Part shown: positions 1 to 9,800 of the stretch, piece after piece
How the letters are laid out: each line of letters begins with the position of its first letter
Position numbering within the stretch: the first letter of the stretch is position 1
Source: Flavobacteriales bacterium UBA3364
Lineage (GTDB): Bacteria; Bacteroidota; Bacteroidia; Flavobacteriales_F; PHOS-HE28
Length of the DNA: 55,426 bases
Reading direction: 5' to 3'
NCBI GenBank assembly: GCA_002360495.1
Contig: DEQO01000021.1
Coordinates: forward strand, 1 to 55,426
The notes under the pieces: generated by a model
The model's input: the letters and a program-made list of their open reading frames with translations, nothing else
Database searches by the model: none
What the model was told of the DNA's origin: nothing
Position numbers and translations under genes: made by a program

Positions 1-1899
1 CTTGAGCCTTGACATAACGGCCGCGTCCTTTTCCACGACCACCGTCCTCGACCCACGCACGATACATGTGGCTGCTACGGTATGCGCCGTGAGGTGCGTT
101 CGCGTGCGACCAACGACCTCATGTTCCCACTGCGCGATGAAGCGCGATCGCTCGCCGCTGTCCGCATCGCCACCCGCGTTGTAAACGAACTCGACCTCGG
201 TGGCGAGGTGCATCGCTCGCTGGAAATGGTAGGCTGTGATCGCTTCGCCATCAGCTGGCATGGGCAGGTGGTGGTGCCGCCGGATATCGAAAGGGATCCA
301 ACTTTGGTGCGAATTGGCACGCGGGAGAACGCCTTCGTTCACCGAGACCATGATCACCCGTTCATGGTCGAGCGCACGTGATTCAAGCAGACCCATCACT
401 TGAAGGCCGCGCAATGGTTCACCAAGGAAGGAAAGTTGTTCCTCGCGCAGCAGTTTATCACGGACGGAGCGATAGGTGCGCAGGTCCATGGTCCCGGGCC
501 CGACCCGTTGCAGTGTGCTGTCCAACCGATGTTGCAGGCGGGCCATTTGGAAGAGTTGCTCCTGAACGAAACGGTCTTGTGGAGCGATCCTTTTCGCCCA
601 AGTGAAGAGCGCGACCATCCGGGACGGCAGTTCCTTGGCGTCAGCCCCAACCGGCATAAGGCAAACCTGCATTTCCGATGCGTGAGCAGAACCCGCAGCA
701 CCAGCATGATCGACCAGTTCTTCGGGAGTGATCCGAACACGCTGCAATTCCCGCAACGCACCCACCAGGCGCGATGTGGGGCTCCCTTCGTTCAGGAAAG
801 GATGGCCCAACAAGGCTTCGAGCGCGGGTAGGGAGCAGGTGCCATTCGGTGCCATGGTCGCATGAAGCTCCAGGAAGGCTTCCGTAAGACCGTGGACCGG
901 CAGCGCGCGCAGTGGTGCGCCCATGGTCACGTTCAACGGCCCGATATCCGGTGGTAGTTGATCGAGGAATGGAAGAACCAGGGTTTCGTCGGCAAGCACC
1001 ACGACCGTTTTCGCCCGCTCCACTTCGCTCAATATGGACAGGCGCTGTGCCACGTAGGTGGTCTGGGCCAGGGCGTTCGGGGTCGCTACGGTGCGTATGT
1101 TCCGTTCGTTCTGTGCGATCGCTGGGAGAGGAGGCAATTCCCCCGGACCGAGTGAAGCCATGGCGCGACGCAGATAGCGCCCCGCTTCCTGTCTCGGATC
1201 GTCCACGTAGTGCGGGTCGGTATCCCATGCCAGACGGGCCAGGCCGCGTTCCTGGAGGGCCTTGATAACAGCCATGGACGCCGGGTCCAGCGCGTTGAGG
1301 CCGGCGAACCACACCATTTTCCAAGGCAGGTCAAACGCCCTCCTGGCGATCCGTTCGGCAGCAGAGCGAGCCACGGATCCGGACGTCGCCATTCCGCCAT
1401 CCAGCATCACCTTGGCAAAGGCACGATGCAGATCACCGGTGGATCGCCATTGCCGGTTGAGCCGCACTTGGCTGGGGCTCAACTCGCCCAGTCTGAAGCT
1501 CCATTCATCGAGTTCATGGTACTCCGTGAGGTCACGGTAGAACGCCTCGATGTCCAGCAGGTGTGCGTCCACGTCGCTCATGTCGCGAAGCGTGACCGGC
1601 GCCCATTCCATGAATTCAGCGAGGTCATCCGCCTTGTCGCCGAACAGATCGCGGTAGGTCCGGTACAAAAGGAAGAGCATCTCCATGGATCCTCCTTGGG
1701 AAAGCCCGCTGCACCGTTCCATGAAAGCCCCCATGTCCAACACGTCGGGGCTCCACAACGCAGCCCCGTTCGTTTGGGCGAGGTACTTTCGCAGGTGAAG
1801 TCCGGCACGCCTTCCGGGAAGCACCACAGCGATGCGGTCCATCTCGTGGCGATGGTGCTTCACCAACAGGGCCGCAAGGCGTTGCAGGAAAGGTTCCAT
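1..1899 (-). CDS. AddB-like PD-(D/E)XK nuclease family protein (3' end outside window)
   Basis: The minus-strand frame is open from an ATG at 1899 to the left edge, giving 633 residues without a stop, so the C-terminal part (where the nuclease domain would lie) is missing. Near the N-terminus (residues 28-40) is PGRRAGLHLRKYL, which resembles the FPNRRAG element that replaces the Walker A motif in Bacteroidetes AddB-like proteins. The helicase-like body is otherwise diverged, as usual for AddB. The expected role is double-strand-break end processing with the AddA-like helicase encoded at 6809-9925. The start is supported by a TATCTTCC promoter-like box (1910-1917) 10 nt upstream. Family assignment is from N-terminal motifs and the presence of the AddA partner; the nuclease motif itself cannot be seen. 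Confidence 0.75.
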   Translation of the reverse strand, partial: MEPFLQRLAALLVKHHRHEMDRIAVVLPGRRAGLHLRKYLAQTNGAALWSPDVLDMGAFMERCSGLSQGGSMEMLFLLYRTYRDLFGDKADDLAEFMEWAPVTLRDMSDVDAHLLDIEAFYRDLTEYHELDEWSFRLGELSPSQVRLNRQWRSTGDLHRAFAKVMLDGGMATSGSVARSAAERIARRAFDLPWKMVWFAGLNALDPASMAVIKALQERGLARLAWDTDPHYVDDPRQEAGRYLRRAMASLGPGELPPLPAIAQNERNIRTVATPNALAQTTYVAQRLSILSEVERAKTVVVLADETLVLPFLDQLPPDIGPLNVTMGAPLRALPVHGLTEAFLELHATMAPNGTCSLPALEALLGHPFLNEGSPTSRLVGALRELQRVRITPEELVDHAGAAGSAHASEMQVCLMPVGADAKELPSRMVALFTWAKRIAPQDRFVQEQLFQMARLQHRLDSTLQRVGPGTMDLRTYRSVRDKLLREEQLSFLGEPLRGLQVMGLLESRALDHERVIMVSVNEGVLPRANSHQSWIPFDIRRHHHLPMPADGEAITAYHFQRAMHLATEVEFVYNAGGDADSGERSRFIAQWEHEVVGRTRTHLTAHTVAATCIVRGSRTVVVEKDAAVMSRLK

Positions 1900-1909
1900 G
1901 TGCAGTGCG

Positions 1910-1917
1910 GGAAGATA
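1910..1917 (-). promoter_or_regulatory. Putative -7 box of the AddB-like gene
   Basis: TATCTTCC on the minus strand, 10 nt before the start codon at 1899. It resembles the TAnnTTTG consensus of Bacteroidetes promoters and the TATCTT boxes seen before other genes here. No convincing -33 TTG was found. Confidence 0.35.
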
Positions 1918-1926
1918 GGGGCGACC

Positions 1927-2181
1927 ATGACAAGAGTGACACGCAAGTTCCCGGTGTTCCGCCGAACGGGGGATGGCACGCACCTTTACCGTATCGAAGG
2001 AATGGACCGGTTCACGGAATTGCAACGGATAGGGAAACGTTGGGTGGTCCACGAGATCGCGGCCGAAGCCTATCCGGAGAAAGTGAGGATCATGGAGATG
2101 ATCGACGGAGATCAGGGCCGTTATCTGCCGCTTTCGGAAGGGGAGTGGGAGGTGGTGTTCCGAACACTTGGCCTTCGATGA
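1927..2181 (+). CDS. Small conserved hypothetical protein (84 aa)
   Basis: An 84-residue ORF with strongly G/C-rich third codon positions like its neighbours. It is soluble, without signal peptide or membrane segment, and is rich in charged and aromatic residues (MTRVTRKFPVFRR at the start, LPLSEGEWEVVFRTLGLR at the end). Its start lies only 27 nt from the divergent start of the AddB-like gene, so the two may share regulatory DNA. I do not recognise a domain. Similar short proteins ending in a PLSEGEW-like motif appear to occur in Flavobacteriales (from memory). An upstream in-frame extension exists, but it is antisense to the AddB-like gene and does not look coding. Confidence 0.6.
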   Translation: MTRVTRKFPVFRRTGDGTHLYRIEGMDRFTELQRIGKRWVVHEIAAEAYPEKVRIMEMIDGDQGRYLPLSEGEWEVVFRTLGLR

Positions 2182-2224
2182 GCCCGCTCAGTGGCCGAGG
2201 CGGTGGAACATGCGCGATGGCGAG

Positions 2225-2232
2225 TATCTTGG
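2225..2232 (+). promoter_or_regulatory. Putative -7 box of the first T9SS protein gene
   Basis: TATCTTGG, 47 nt before the chosen ATG at 2280. The same octamer occurs before the CotH locus (46312-46319). An in-frame GTG at 2235 lies almost directly after it, so a slightly earlier start is possible. Confidence 0.35.
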
Positions 2233-2279
2233 GCGTGATCGGCGGGCAACCATTGGTGGGGGTCCGGTGTCGTAACGTC

Positions 2280-4160
2280 ATGCGTGCCCTTACCCTTTTC
2301 GTGTTCCTGTTCTCCGCTTCGTTGCGGCTTGGAGCGACGCACATCATCGGGGGTGCGCTTTACTATGATCATTTGGGCGGTGACCAGTACCGCGTGATGC
2401 TGGAGATCTACCGCGATTGCGGACCGGGTAACGTCAGCGGAACGGGTTTCGATGCTGCGGCCACGATCGGCGTATTCGGCGGAGATGGCACGTTCATCTC
2501 CTATCAGGCGCTGACCTTTCCCGGGGCACAGCTGGTGGAAGTGGACCTTGATAATCCCTGCCTGACCGCGCCACCTACGATCTGCGTTGAGCTCGCGGTC
2601 TACACCGGGACCTTCGACCTGCCCGCTCGTCCGGATGGTTATCACCTGAGCTACCAACGCTGCTGTCGCACACCCACCATCATCAACATTGCCGGTGCTC
2701 AGGATGCGGGCCTCACCTGTACGGTGCGTATTCCACCAGCCATCAATGGAACGAACAGCGCCGCACGGTTCACGCAGTATCCGCCTGCGGTGCTCTGTTT
2801 GGACGAGGGGCTGGAGTTCGATCATTCGGCCACCGATGCGGACGGCGATTCGCTGGTCTACGAACTGTGCTCCCCCTACAATGGAGGATCCCAGGCCGAT
2901 CCCATTCCCCTGCCACTGCCGCCGCCGTACACGGAAGTCGAATGGAGCAACGGATATTCGGATGCCTATCCCATGGACGCCGATCCAGGGATCGCCATCG
3001 ACCCCGGGACGGGGTTGCTCACCGTGCAGCCCAGCCTCAGTGCGAGTTACACTGTGGCCATCCGTGTGAAGGAGTACCGCGAAGGTGTGCTCTTGTCCGA
3101 GACCCGGCGCGATTTCCGGTTCGATGTGGTGCCTTGCCAGAACGAGGTGACGGCCCTGATCGCTCCGCAGTCGTCGTCCTCTCCGGACCAGTTCTGCGCA
3201 GGTCTCGTGATGGATTTCGAGAACATCAGCCCTACAGGGCAGACCTGGCACTGGGATTTCGGTGAAACGAACTCCCTGTACGATACGAGCAGTGTCGAGT
3301 CGCCAACGTGGTTCTATTCCGCGCCGGGGACGTATTTGGTCACGTTGGTAGCGAACCCAGGCCTTACCTGCACGGATACGACGCAGGCCGAGTTCCAGGT
3401 GTACCCTACACCCGGAGTGTTCTTCGAGCTTCCCACCGCTGCTTGCGGCGGTCTCACCACGGAATTCGTGGCTCTCGGGGGATTCAGTTCCGGGGCCACG
3501 TTCGCTTGGGACTTTGGACCGGACGCAATTCCGCAGACGGCTTCAAGCCCTATCGTGAATGTGGAGTTGCCCCCGACCGGGGTACATCCGGTCTCGGTCA
3601 CGGTTACGGATCATGGTTGCGTTGGTTCACATACGGAAGAAGTATTGGTGAACCCTGTACCGACGGCTGGATTCTCCGTATGGCCACCTTCGCCGCAGCC
3701 GTTCGGGACCGACGTTCTTTTCCAGGACGGTTCCGTCCAGAACGGGACCACTATCACACAATGGGAATGGACGGCGAACGGTAACCACCTGGGAGAGGGA
3801 GGTACCTTTCTTTGGCCTTCGCCGTTGCCTGGTACCTATGAAGTGCAACTCGCGATCACATCCGCGGACGGTTGCACTTCCACCTATACGGTGCCATACG
3901 AGATCATCGAAGTGCCGATCGTGATCCCCAACGTATTCACGCCGAACGGTGACGGTTCGAACGACCGGTTCTCGATCCGGAACATCGAACAGCACAAGAA
4001 CGAGTTGAAGGTCTACGATCGTTGGGGTCTCCTGGTCTACGAAGCCACCAACTACCAGAACCAATGGTCGGGCGTCGGGGTGCCGGACGGGACCTACTAC
4101 TACGAGTTGCTGTTGCTGAACGGCCGGTCGTTCAAAGGCCATTTCACAGTGCTGCGCTGA
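2280..4160 (+). CDS. PKD-domain surface protein with T9SS type B sorting domain
   Basis: A 626-residue secreted protein. The ATG at 2280 gives a clean signal peptide (MRALTLFVFLFSASLRLGA) followed at once by the THIIGG motif. Residues about 20-290 form a beta-rich region with YRDCGPGN, SYQRCCRTPT and a cadherin-like DHSATDADGDSLVYEL segment. Residues about 300-380 are a PKD domain (HWDFGE, PGTYLVTLV), and a weaker second one follows. Residues about 547-626 are the gliding-motility-associated C-terminal (type B) domain, with VFTPNGDGSNDRF, YDRWG, W, DGTYYY and a final FTVLR. Type IX export across the outer membrane and surface attachment are therefore predicted. It is a tandem paralogue of the next gene, sharing THxxGG, YRDCGPGN and SYQRCCRTPTIIN. 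The ligand is unknown. Confidence 0.88.
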   Translation: MRALTLFVFLFSASLRLGATHIIGGALYYDHLGGDQYRVMLEIYRDCGPGNVSGTGFDAAATIGVFGGDGTFISYQALTFPGAQLVEVDLDNPCLTAPPTICVELAVYTGTFDLPARPDGYHLSYQRCCRTPTIINIAGAQDAGLTCTVRIPPAINGTNSAARFTQYPPAVLCLDEGLEFDHSATDADGDSLVYELCSPYNGGSQADPIPLPLPPPYTEVEWSNGYSDAYPMDADPGIAIDPGTGLLTVQPSLSASYTVAIRVKEYREGVLLSETRRDFRFDVVPCQNEVTALIAPQSSSSPDQFCAGLVMDFENISPTGQTWHWDFGETNSLYDTSSVESPTWFYSAPGTYLVTLVANPGLTCTDTTQAEFQVYPTPGVFFELPTAACGGLTTEFVALGGFSSGATFAWDFGPDAIPQTASSPIVNVELPPTGVHPVSVTVTDHGCVGSHTEEVLVNPVPTAGFSVWPPSPQPFGTDVLFQDGSVQNGTTITQWEWTANGNHLGEGGTFLWPSPLPGTYEVQLAITSADGCTSTYTVPYEIIEVPIVIPNVFTPNGDGSNDRFSIRNIEQHKNELKVYDRWGLLVYEATNYQNQWSGVGVPDGTYYYELLLLNGRSFKGHFTVLR

Positions 4161-4179
4161 CCGGTCAGGCTGACCGGTC
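4157..4179 (+). terminator. Palindromic element at the end of the first T9SS gene
   Basis: CTGACCGGTCAG is a perfect 12-nt palindrome containing the TGA stop. It is followed after one base by CTGACCGGTC, so GACCGGT (4159-4165) can pair with ACCGGTC (4173-4179) around a 7-nt loop. No T-tract follows. It could be a weak terminator or an mRNA-stabilising hairpin between the two paralogues. Confidence 0.35.
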
Positions 4180-4213
4180 CCCGTTCCGGTCGTCGTCGGG
4201 CAACCGTTGGTCG

Positions 4214-4222
4214 TATCTTTTG
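4214..4222 (+). promoter_or_regulatory. Putative -7 box of the second T9SS protein gene
   Basis: TATCTTTTG, 15 nt before the ATG at 4238 and one inserted base away from TAnnTTTG. The bases just before it (CGGGCAACCGTTGGT) resemble those upstream of the first paralogue (CGGGCAACCATTGGT at 2244-2258), so the duplication seems to have included upstream DNA. Confidence 0.4.
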
Positions 4223-4237
4223 GTCCTCTGTACGAAG

Positions 4238-6355
4238 ATGTTCCGGTTCCTCCCTCTCTCCATCGCCCTGTTCTGGTCCACTTGGGCAATGGGTACGCAC
4301 GTGCTGGGTGGCGAGATGTTCTACGACAAGCTTCTTGGGAACCAGTACCGGGTCACATTGAAGCTCTATCGCGATTGCGGTCCCGGTAACACGAACGGGA
4401 CGGGGTTCGATGCCGAGATACAGCTGGCCATTTACGACGGCGACAACGTTTTCCAGTTCTCGCAGTTCGTGGGGTTCACGGGTGAGAACTCCGTACCGGT
4501 CGACCTGAGCAACCCGTGCCTTGCAGCTCCGCCGACCATCTGTGCGGCTTGGGCGGAATACATCACTACGGTCGAACTTCCACCGAACGCGACAGGTTAT
4601 GTGATAAGCTACCAACGCTGCTGTCGCACCCCTACGATCATCAACCTGCCTTCCGGGCTGTTGCAAGGTCTCACCTGCACGGTCCAAATTCCGCCTTCTT
4701 CGAGCGGGAACAACAGCAGCCCACGTTTCAGTGATTACCCACCGGTCGCCCTATGCCCTGGACAGGACATGACCTTCGACCACTCGGCCACCGATCCGGA
4801 CGGGGATGTGTTGGTCTACGATCTTTTCACCCCCTACGCAGGAGGTACGCCCGACGATCCAGCCCCTCTGGCGCCGCCGCCGCCGTACACGAATATTCTC
4901 TGGGCACCGGGTTATTCAAGCGGTGATCCCATCGATGCCGATCCCGGGCTCTCGATAGACCCGGGCACCGGTGTGCTTTCCGTACACCCGACCCTTGCGG
5001 GGTCGTTCGCCGCTGGTATCAGGGTCCGCGAATTCCGCAACGGACAGCTCCTGAGCGCATCGATCCGCGACGTACGTTTCGATGTGGTCCCCTGCGAGGT
5101 CAATATCGTCTCTTCGGTCCAGGATCAGCAGGAGTTCTGTACCGGTCTAACGGTCGCTCCGGAGAACGAGAGCATCAATGGGCAGTTCTGGCATTGGGAT
5201 TTCGGTGACCCCGGAATGACTTCGGACACTTCGAACCTTGCCGAACCGCAATGGACCTATGCGAACGAAGGTTCCTACACGATCACGCTGGTCGCCAACC
5301 CGGGATGGCCATGTGCTGACACCAGTGTTTCAACGTACGAGGTCCACCCGCCACTGGCGCCTTTTTTCGATCGTCCGCCTATCCGATGCACCGATGAATC
5401 CGCGCAGTTCGTTGCACAAGGATCGTTCACGGCAGCAGCATCGATCAGCTGGGATTTCGGGGATAACGCCATGCCGGTGATGGCCTCAGGACCGCTGGCC
5501 TCGGCAGCGTTCATCGCGGCCGGTGCACAAGCGGTGCAATTGACCGTTCAGGACCTCGGCTGCGAGGAGAGCTTCACCGATTCCGTGGTGGTATATCCCC
5601 GACCGACCCTGAGCGCGGAGACCGATCGATCCGGTTGTGTGAACACTCCGTTCAATTTCGCCGGTACCGCGACGGCCCTGACCCCGTTGAACTATACATG
5701 GAGGTTCGGTGACGGCTCAACGACGAGTGGGCCGTTGGCGACGCATGCCTACGCCGATCCCGGCGTGTACGATATCGTCCTGACGGTCGCTACGGACGAA
5801 GGTTGCATTGACGAGCGCAGCATCGTGTTGAACGATTGGATCGAGGTGTTCCCCAAGCCGGTCGCGGCATTCACGGTCGAGCCGGATGAAGTGGAGCTGA
5901 TGGACCCGAGGATCGAGGTCCAGGACTTTTCCCAGCTTGCGCAGGAGTGGTCCTATGTGATCGAAGGCATCACCTACACGCAGCCTTCATTCGTCCACGA
6001 ATTCGAGGAAGCCGGTCAATACGCGATCACCCAGGTGGTGACGAGCGGGAACAACTGCACCAGCGCGATCACGCGGATCGTGAACGTGACCGATCACCTG
6101 TTCTATGCTCCCAATGCGTTCACGCCGGATGGCGACGGGGTGAACGATACGTTCGCTCCTTCGGTTCGTGGGGCAAGGCTCTACGAGATCATGATAATGG
6201 ACCGTTGGGGTACGGAACGCTTCCACAGCACCGATCCCAAAGCGGAGTGGACCGGTGATGGGCTACCCCAGGGTATCTACACCTATAAGGTCCGCCTGGC
6301 TGAATTCGGTGCGTACAGGAAGGAGTACAGTGGGTACGTCACGCTGCTGCGATAG
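4238..6355 (+). CDS. PKD-domain surface protein with T9SS type B sorting domain, paralogue of the previous gene
   Basis: A 705-residue secreted protein. The ATG at 4238 gives a signal peptide (MFRFLPLSIALFWSTWAMG) followed by THVLGG. The N-terminal beta region repeats the motifs of the upstream protein (YRDCGPGN, SYQRCCRTPTIIN, DHSATDPDGD). PKD-like domains lie at about residues 295-370 (HWDFGD, EGSYTITLV) and 470-540 (TWRFGDGSTTSG, PGVYDIVLT), with a degenerate one between. The type B sorting domain occupies about 621-705 (NAFTPDGDGVNDTF, MDRWG, WTGDG, GIYTYKV, final VTLLR). T9SS secretion to the cell surface is predicted. It is longer than its paralogue mainly because of an extra PKD-like unit. 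Confidence 0.88.
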   Translation: MFRFLPLSIALFWSTWAMGTHVLGGEMFYDKLLGNQYRVTLKLYRDCGPGNTNGTGFDAEIQLAIYDGDNVFQFSQFVGFTGENSVPVDLSNPCLAAPPTICAAWAEYITTVELPPNATGYVISYQRCCRTPTIINLPSGLLQGLTCTVQIPPSSSGNNSSPRFSDYPPVALCPGQDMTFDHSATDPDGDVLVYDLFTPYAGGTPDDPAPLAPPPPYTNILWAPGYSSGDPIDADPGLSIDPGTGVLSVHPTLAGSFAAGIRVREFRNGQLLSASIRDVRFDVVPCEVNIVSSVQDQQEFCTGLTVAPENESINGQFWHWDFGDPGMTSDTSNLAEPQWTYANEGSYTITLVANPGWPCADTSVSTYEVHPPLAPFFDRPPIRCTDESAQFVAQGSFTAAASISWDFGDNAMPVMASGPLASAAFIAAGAQAVQLTVQDLGCEESFTDSVVVYPRPTLSAETDRSGCVNTPFNFAGTATALTPLNYTWRFGDGSTTSGPLATHAYADPGVYDIVLTVATDEGCIDERSIVLNDWIEVFPKPVAAFTVEPDEVELMDPRIEVQDFSQLAQEWSYVIEGITYTQPSFVHEFEEAGQYAITQVVTSGNNCTSAITRIVNVTDHLFYAPNAFTPDGDGVNDTFAPSVRGARLYEIMIMDRWGTERFHSTDPKAEWTGDGLPQGIYTYKVRLAEFGAYRKEYSGYVTLLR

Positions 6356-6356
6356 A

Positions 6357-6812
6357 TCAGGCCTCCTCGCGACGCATGTCCACGTGCGGGATGCCGTCCA
6401 ATAGGTGATCCGGCCCTTGCCGGACGAACCCGAAGCGTTCGTAGAAGGCCACCAGATGTGCTTGTGCGGCGAGTGCCGATCGGCGCGAACCATAGTGTTG
6501 GCGCAGGATCTCCATGGCACGCATCATCAAGTCGGTGGCAACACCTTTGCCGCGATGGTCGGCACGGACAACGATGCGCCCGATGTGCGGCAACCCATCG
6601 CTATCCGGTGGAAGGATGCGTGCATATGCGATCATTGCCCCATCTGTCGCTTGGGCAAAAAGATGCAAGGCAGCGGGATCTTGTCCGTCGATCTCGGCGT
6701 AGACGCACGCCTGCTCCACGACGAAGATGTCCACGCGCAGCCGCAACAGGTCGTGCAATTCATGCACGGTCAATTCATCGAAGCGCTTGGTACTCCAGCG
6801 GATATCCATCAT
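6357..6812 (-). CDS. ElaA-type GNAT family N-acetyltransferase
   Basis: 151 residues, close to E. coli ElaA in length and motif order: LLRLRVDIFVVEQACVYAEIDG near the N-terminus, then AYARI, the acetyl-CoA-binding segment IGRIVVRADHRGKGVATDLM, and AAQAHLVAFYERFGF with GIPHVDM at the end. The start is placed at 6812 because its ATG overlaps the TGA of the upstream helicase gene (ATGA), which implies translational coupling; a second ATG follows at 6809. The substrate is not known for this family. The genes converge with only one base between its stop and that of the T9SS gene. Confidence 0.85.
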   Translation of the reverse strand: MMDIRWSTKRFDELTVHELHDLLRLRVDIFVVEQACVYAEIDGQDPAALHLFAQATDGAMIAYARILPPDSDGLPHIGRIVVRADHRGKGVATDLMMRAMEILRQHYGSRRSALAAQAHLVAFYERFGFVRQGPDHLLDGIPHVDMRREEA

Positions 6813-9800
6813 GTCACGGGATGAAGTCGGCCATCGCTCAAATACCACACGGCCCCTTCCACTTCGCGATGGCCCAGTTGTCGCAGGAGGTCCAGATAGG
6901 CGCGTACCTGGTGCTCATGCGCCTGTGAGGGTGCGCCGGTCTTGAATTCCAATACACGCACACGATCGCCATCGAACACCAACCGGTCGGGGCGCAGGCT
7001 ATGACCATCGGCGGTGATCAGTGCGGCCTCCGCACGTACATCCAAGTGCGGTGCGAACCACGGCGCAAGGTCCGGCGAGTTGATGCGCGGTCCGAGGTGG
7101 CGGAGCAACGCTGCGGATTGTTCTTCGGTGAGATCGCCAGCGGAGACGGCCCGTTGCAACGATCTTGGGAGATCATCCGCCGTTCGAGTTGCAGCGAGCG
7201 TCTCGTGGACGGCAGTGCCGAACGCCCGGCGTGGATCGGGATCGGCGGGGTCCCAATCATCGGGTGCTTCGAAACGGATGGTAAGCGTTGGCGGTCCTTG
7301 ATCGGTGGTGATATCGAACAACGGTCCGGCGGCTTCGGTGCTCCTCTTCTTCCTGGGAGGTTCAACGGAACCACCCGGTCGGACGAGTTGTTCGTTGGCC
7401 GCGATGAATTCGATGAGGCCCTTTGTCACCGCATCGGTCCCATCGGGAACGAAGGCATACAGCCGTTGTTCCGGTCGAGTGAAGGCGACATACAGCAGGT
7501 TCAAAGCATCCAGTGTGCGCAGGCCATCTTCTTCGATCATCTCCGGCAGTTCCGCACTGCGGCTCGTCCGGCTATCGCGGATCAGGGCCACTTCCAGTTC
7601 CGGAACGGCTTCACCCGGATCCACCCAGAAGAGTTCACCATGGTTGGTGTTGCTGCTCATGCGCGCATCGGGGAGGATCACAACGGGGAACTGCAGACCC
7701 TTCGACTTGTGGACCGTCATGACCTGCACGGCCTGTCCTTGTTCAGGGGTGGCCGTGCTGCGTTCACCGCCGGAACGATCCCAATGTTCCAGGAATCCAC
7801 CGATATCCTGTGCATGGTCCGTGGTCCACTTGTGGACTTCATCCAGCAAGGTCAACACGGCGGCATCCTCGGCGGGCTTCAAGCCATGCGCCCGCGCGAG
7901 CTCCGTGACCAAGCCGGTGAGGGTGGTGCGCAATCGCGGCTGGCCATGATCGCTCAACCATTGGGCCACCAAGGCAGCAGGGTCGGGGAGGTCGTTGCCG
8001 GGAGTGAACAGCCTGACAGGGGTTGTCGAACCCGCTCGGTCCGCCGCCACGATCGCCTGCCATTGCAACACGCGCACCGCTGCCACTGCTTCGCCAGCGT
8101 GAAGGAAGCGCAACAGTTCGATCAGCAGTTGGATCGCGGGGTCCGCGGCGAGCTGAAGCCCATCGGGAGAGATGACGGCGTGCCCATGCTCCAATAGATG
8201 CGCCGCAATGGCACGGCCAATACGTTTCGAACGGACGAGAATGGCGATATCACCCGGAGAGAATCCATCGGCCAATGCTCGATCGAAATTCCGCAGGGCA
8301 TGGTCGAGGATCGCTTGTTGCAACTCAACTCCTTTCACGCCGGGTCCAGCACGTTCAATGCTGACGATACCTTCATCGGCGTGGAACGTCCTTTGGTCGT
8401 GCCGGTCGTACACTGCGCGCAGGTCATGGGGCAGTTGTTGCGCAAGCGCACCGAAGAGCGCATTGTTGAAGGCGATGATCCGCTTCGCCGAACGGCGGTT
8501 GTGGTCCAGTCGTTCGCCTTCGCAATAGCTGCGGATCAGCGTGGCTTCGCGTTCCGCTTCCTCCGGATCATCACCACGACCGAAGACGTTGGGCAGGTCC
8601 ACGAAGAGCCGGACCTCCCCATTGCGCCAACGGTAGATCGCCTGCTTGGCATCGCCTACGAGAAGTGTGCTGCCTCCACTGGATAGGGCGTTCTCGATCA
8701 GTGGCAGCAAGGCATTCCATTGCAATAAGGACGTATCCTGGAACTCATCGATGAGGAAGTGGCGATAGCGCTCGCCCAGTCGTTCATAGATGAAGGGCAC
8801 CCGTTCGTTCTTCACCACTTCCGCCACGCGGCGGGTGAGGTCACCGAAGAACGCTACACCATCAGCCTGCTTCAACGCTTCCAATTTCGTATCGAGCTCG
8901 TGCAATGCGAAAGCGGGCAACAGTTCACGGGCCACGGCGCGCTGGACCAGGTACGTACGCAAGTCCTTCTCACGGATCGAGTCCGCTTCTTCGAACAGGC
9001 ACTTCAGCCGATCGGCGATACCTTCCAGCGCGGCAATGGCATCCGGCGTGGCCTTTGCGGTATTCCATTTGCCGGTCGTCAACGGCTTCAGAGCCTGTGG
9101 GCCTGGGGCATCCCAGGCATCGGTGAACTGCGAGAGCTTGCGGAAATAGCCGAGAATGCCGCCTTTGCCGTAGGCGACATCGGCCTCGCCCAAACCATGT
9201 TGCGCGAAAAGGTCCAGGCCTGCCTTTCCCAAGGCGTTCACACGACGGCGGAACAGGACGCCGTCCCTGTTCAAGCGATCGATCAAAGGGACGATCTCCC
9301 CCACCGACAGTGAACGCATCTTTTCCAATGGCTTGATGGCGCCCTCCTTCAGGAGTTCATTGCTCAGGTCCAGCAACGGTTTCGACGGGTCCCAGGAGCG
9401 CTCCTCATGCAGCAGCTGCAGGCAGGCCTGGGTCAATAGTTCGGTGATCCGGGGATCGCTCCCCGCCGCTTCGATCAACGCATCCACCGCACGTTCACGG
9501 TAATAGGTCTGCTCCGTGGTCATGCGCAGGTCGTGGTCGAGCCGCAGGTCACGCGCGAAGGGACGCACCACGCGGTGCGTGAACGCATCGATCGTGCTGA
9601 TGGCTACGTCGCTCCAGTGGTGCAGCATATGCCCGAGCACCGCATCGGCCCGTTCCTGCAGCGTGGCATCGTCGACCTTGCAGACTTTCTTCAAGTGGTC
9701 CGCGAGGTCCGGCATCGGTCCGTCGTTCACCGCACCATTCGACAAACGCTCCAAATAGTCCAGGACACGCTCCTTCATCTCCGCCGCAGCCTTGTTGGTG

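Noticed and set aside
7001..8197. Plus-strand 398-codon frame over the AddA-like gene
   Set aside because: Shadow of the helicase gene, which has intact motifs on the other strand.
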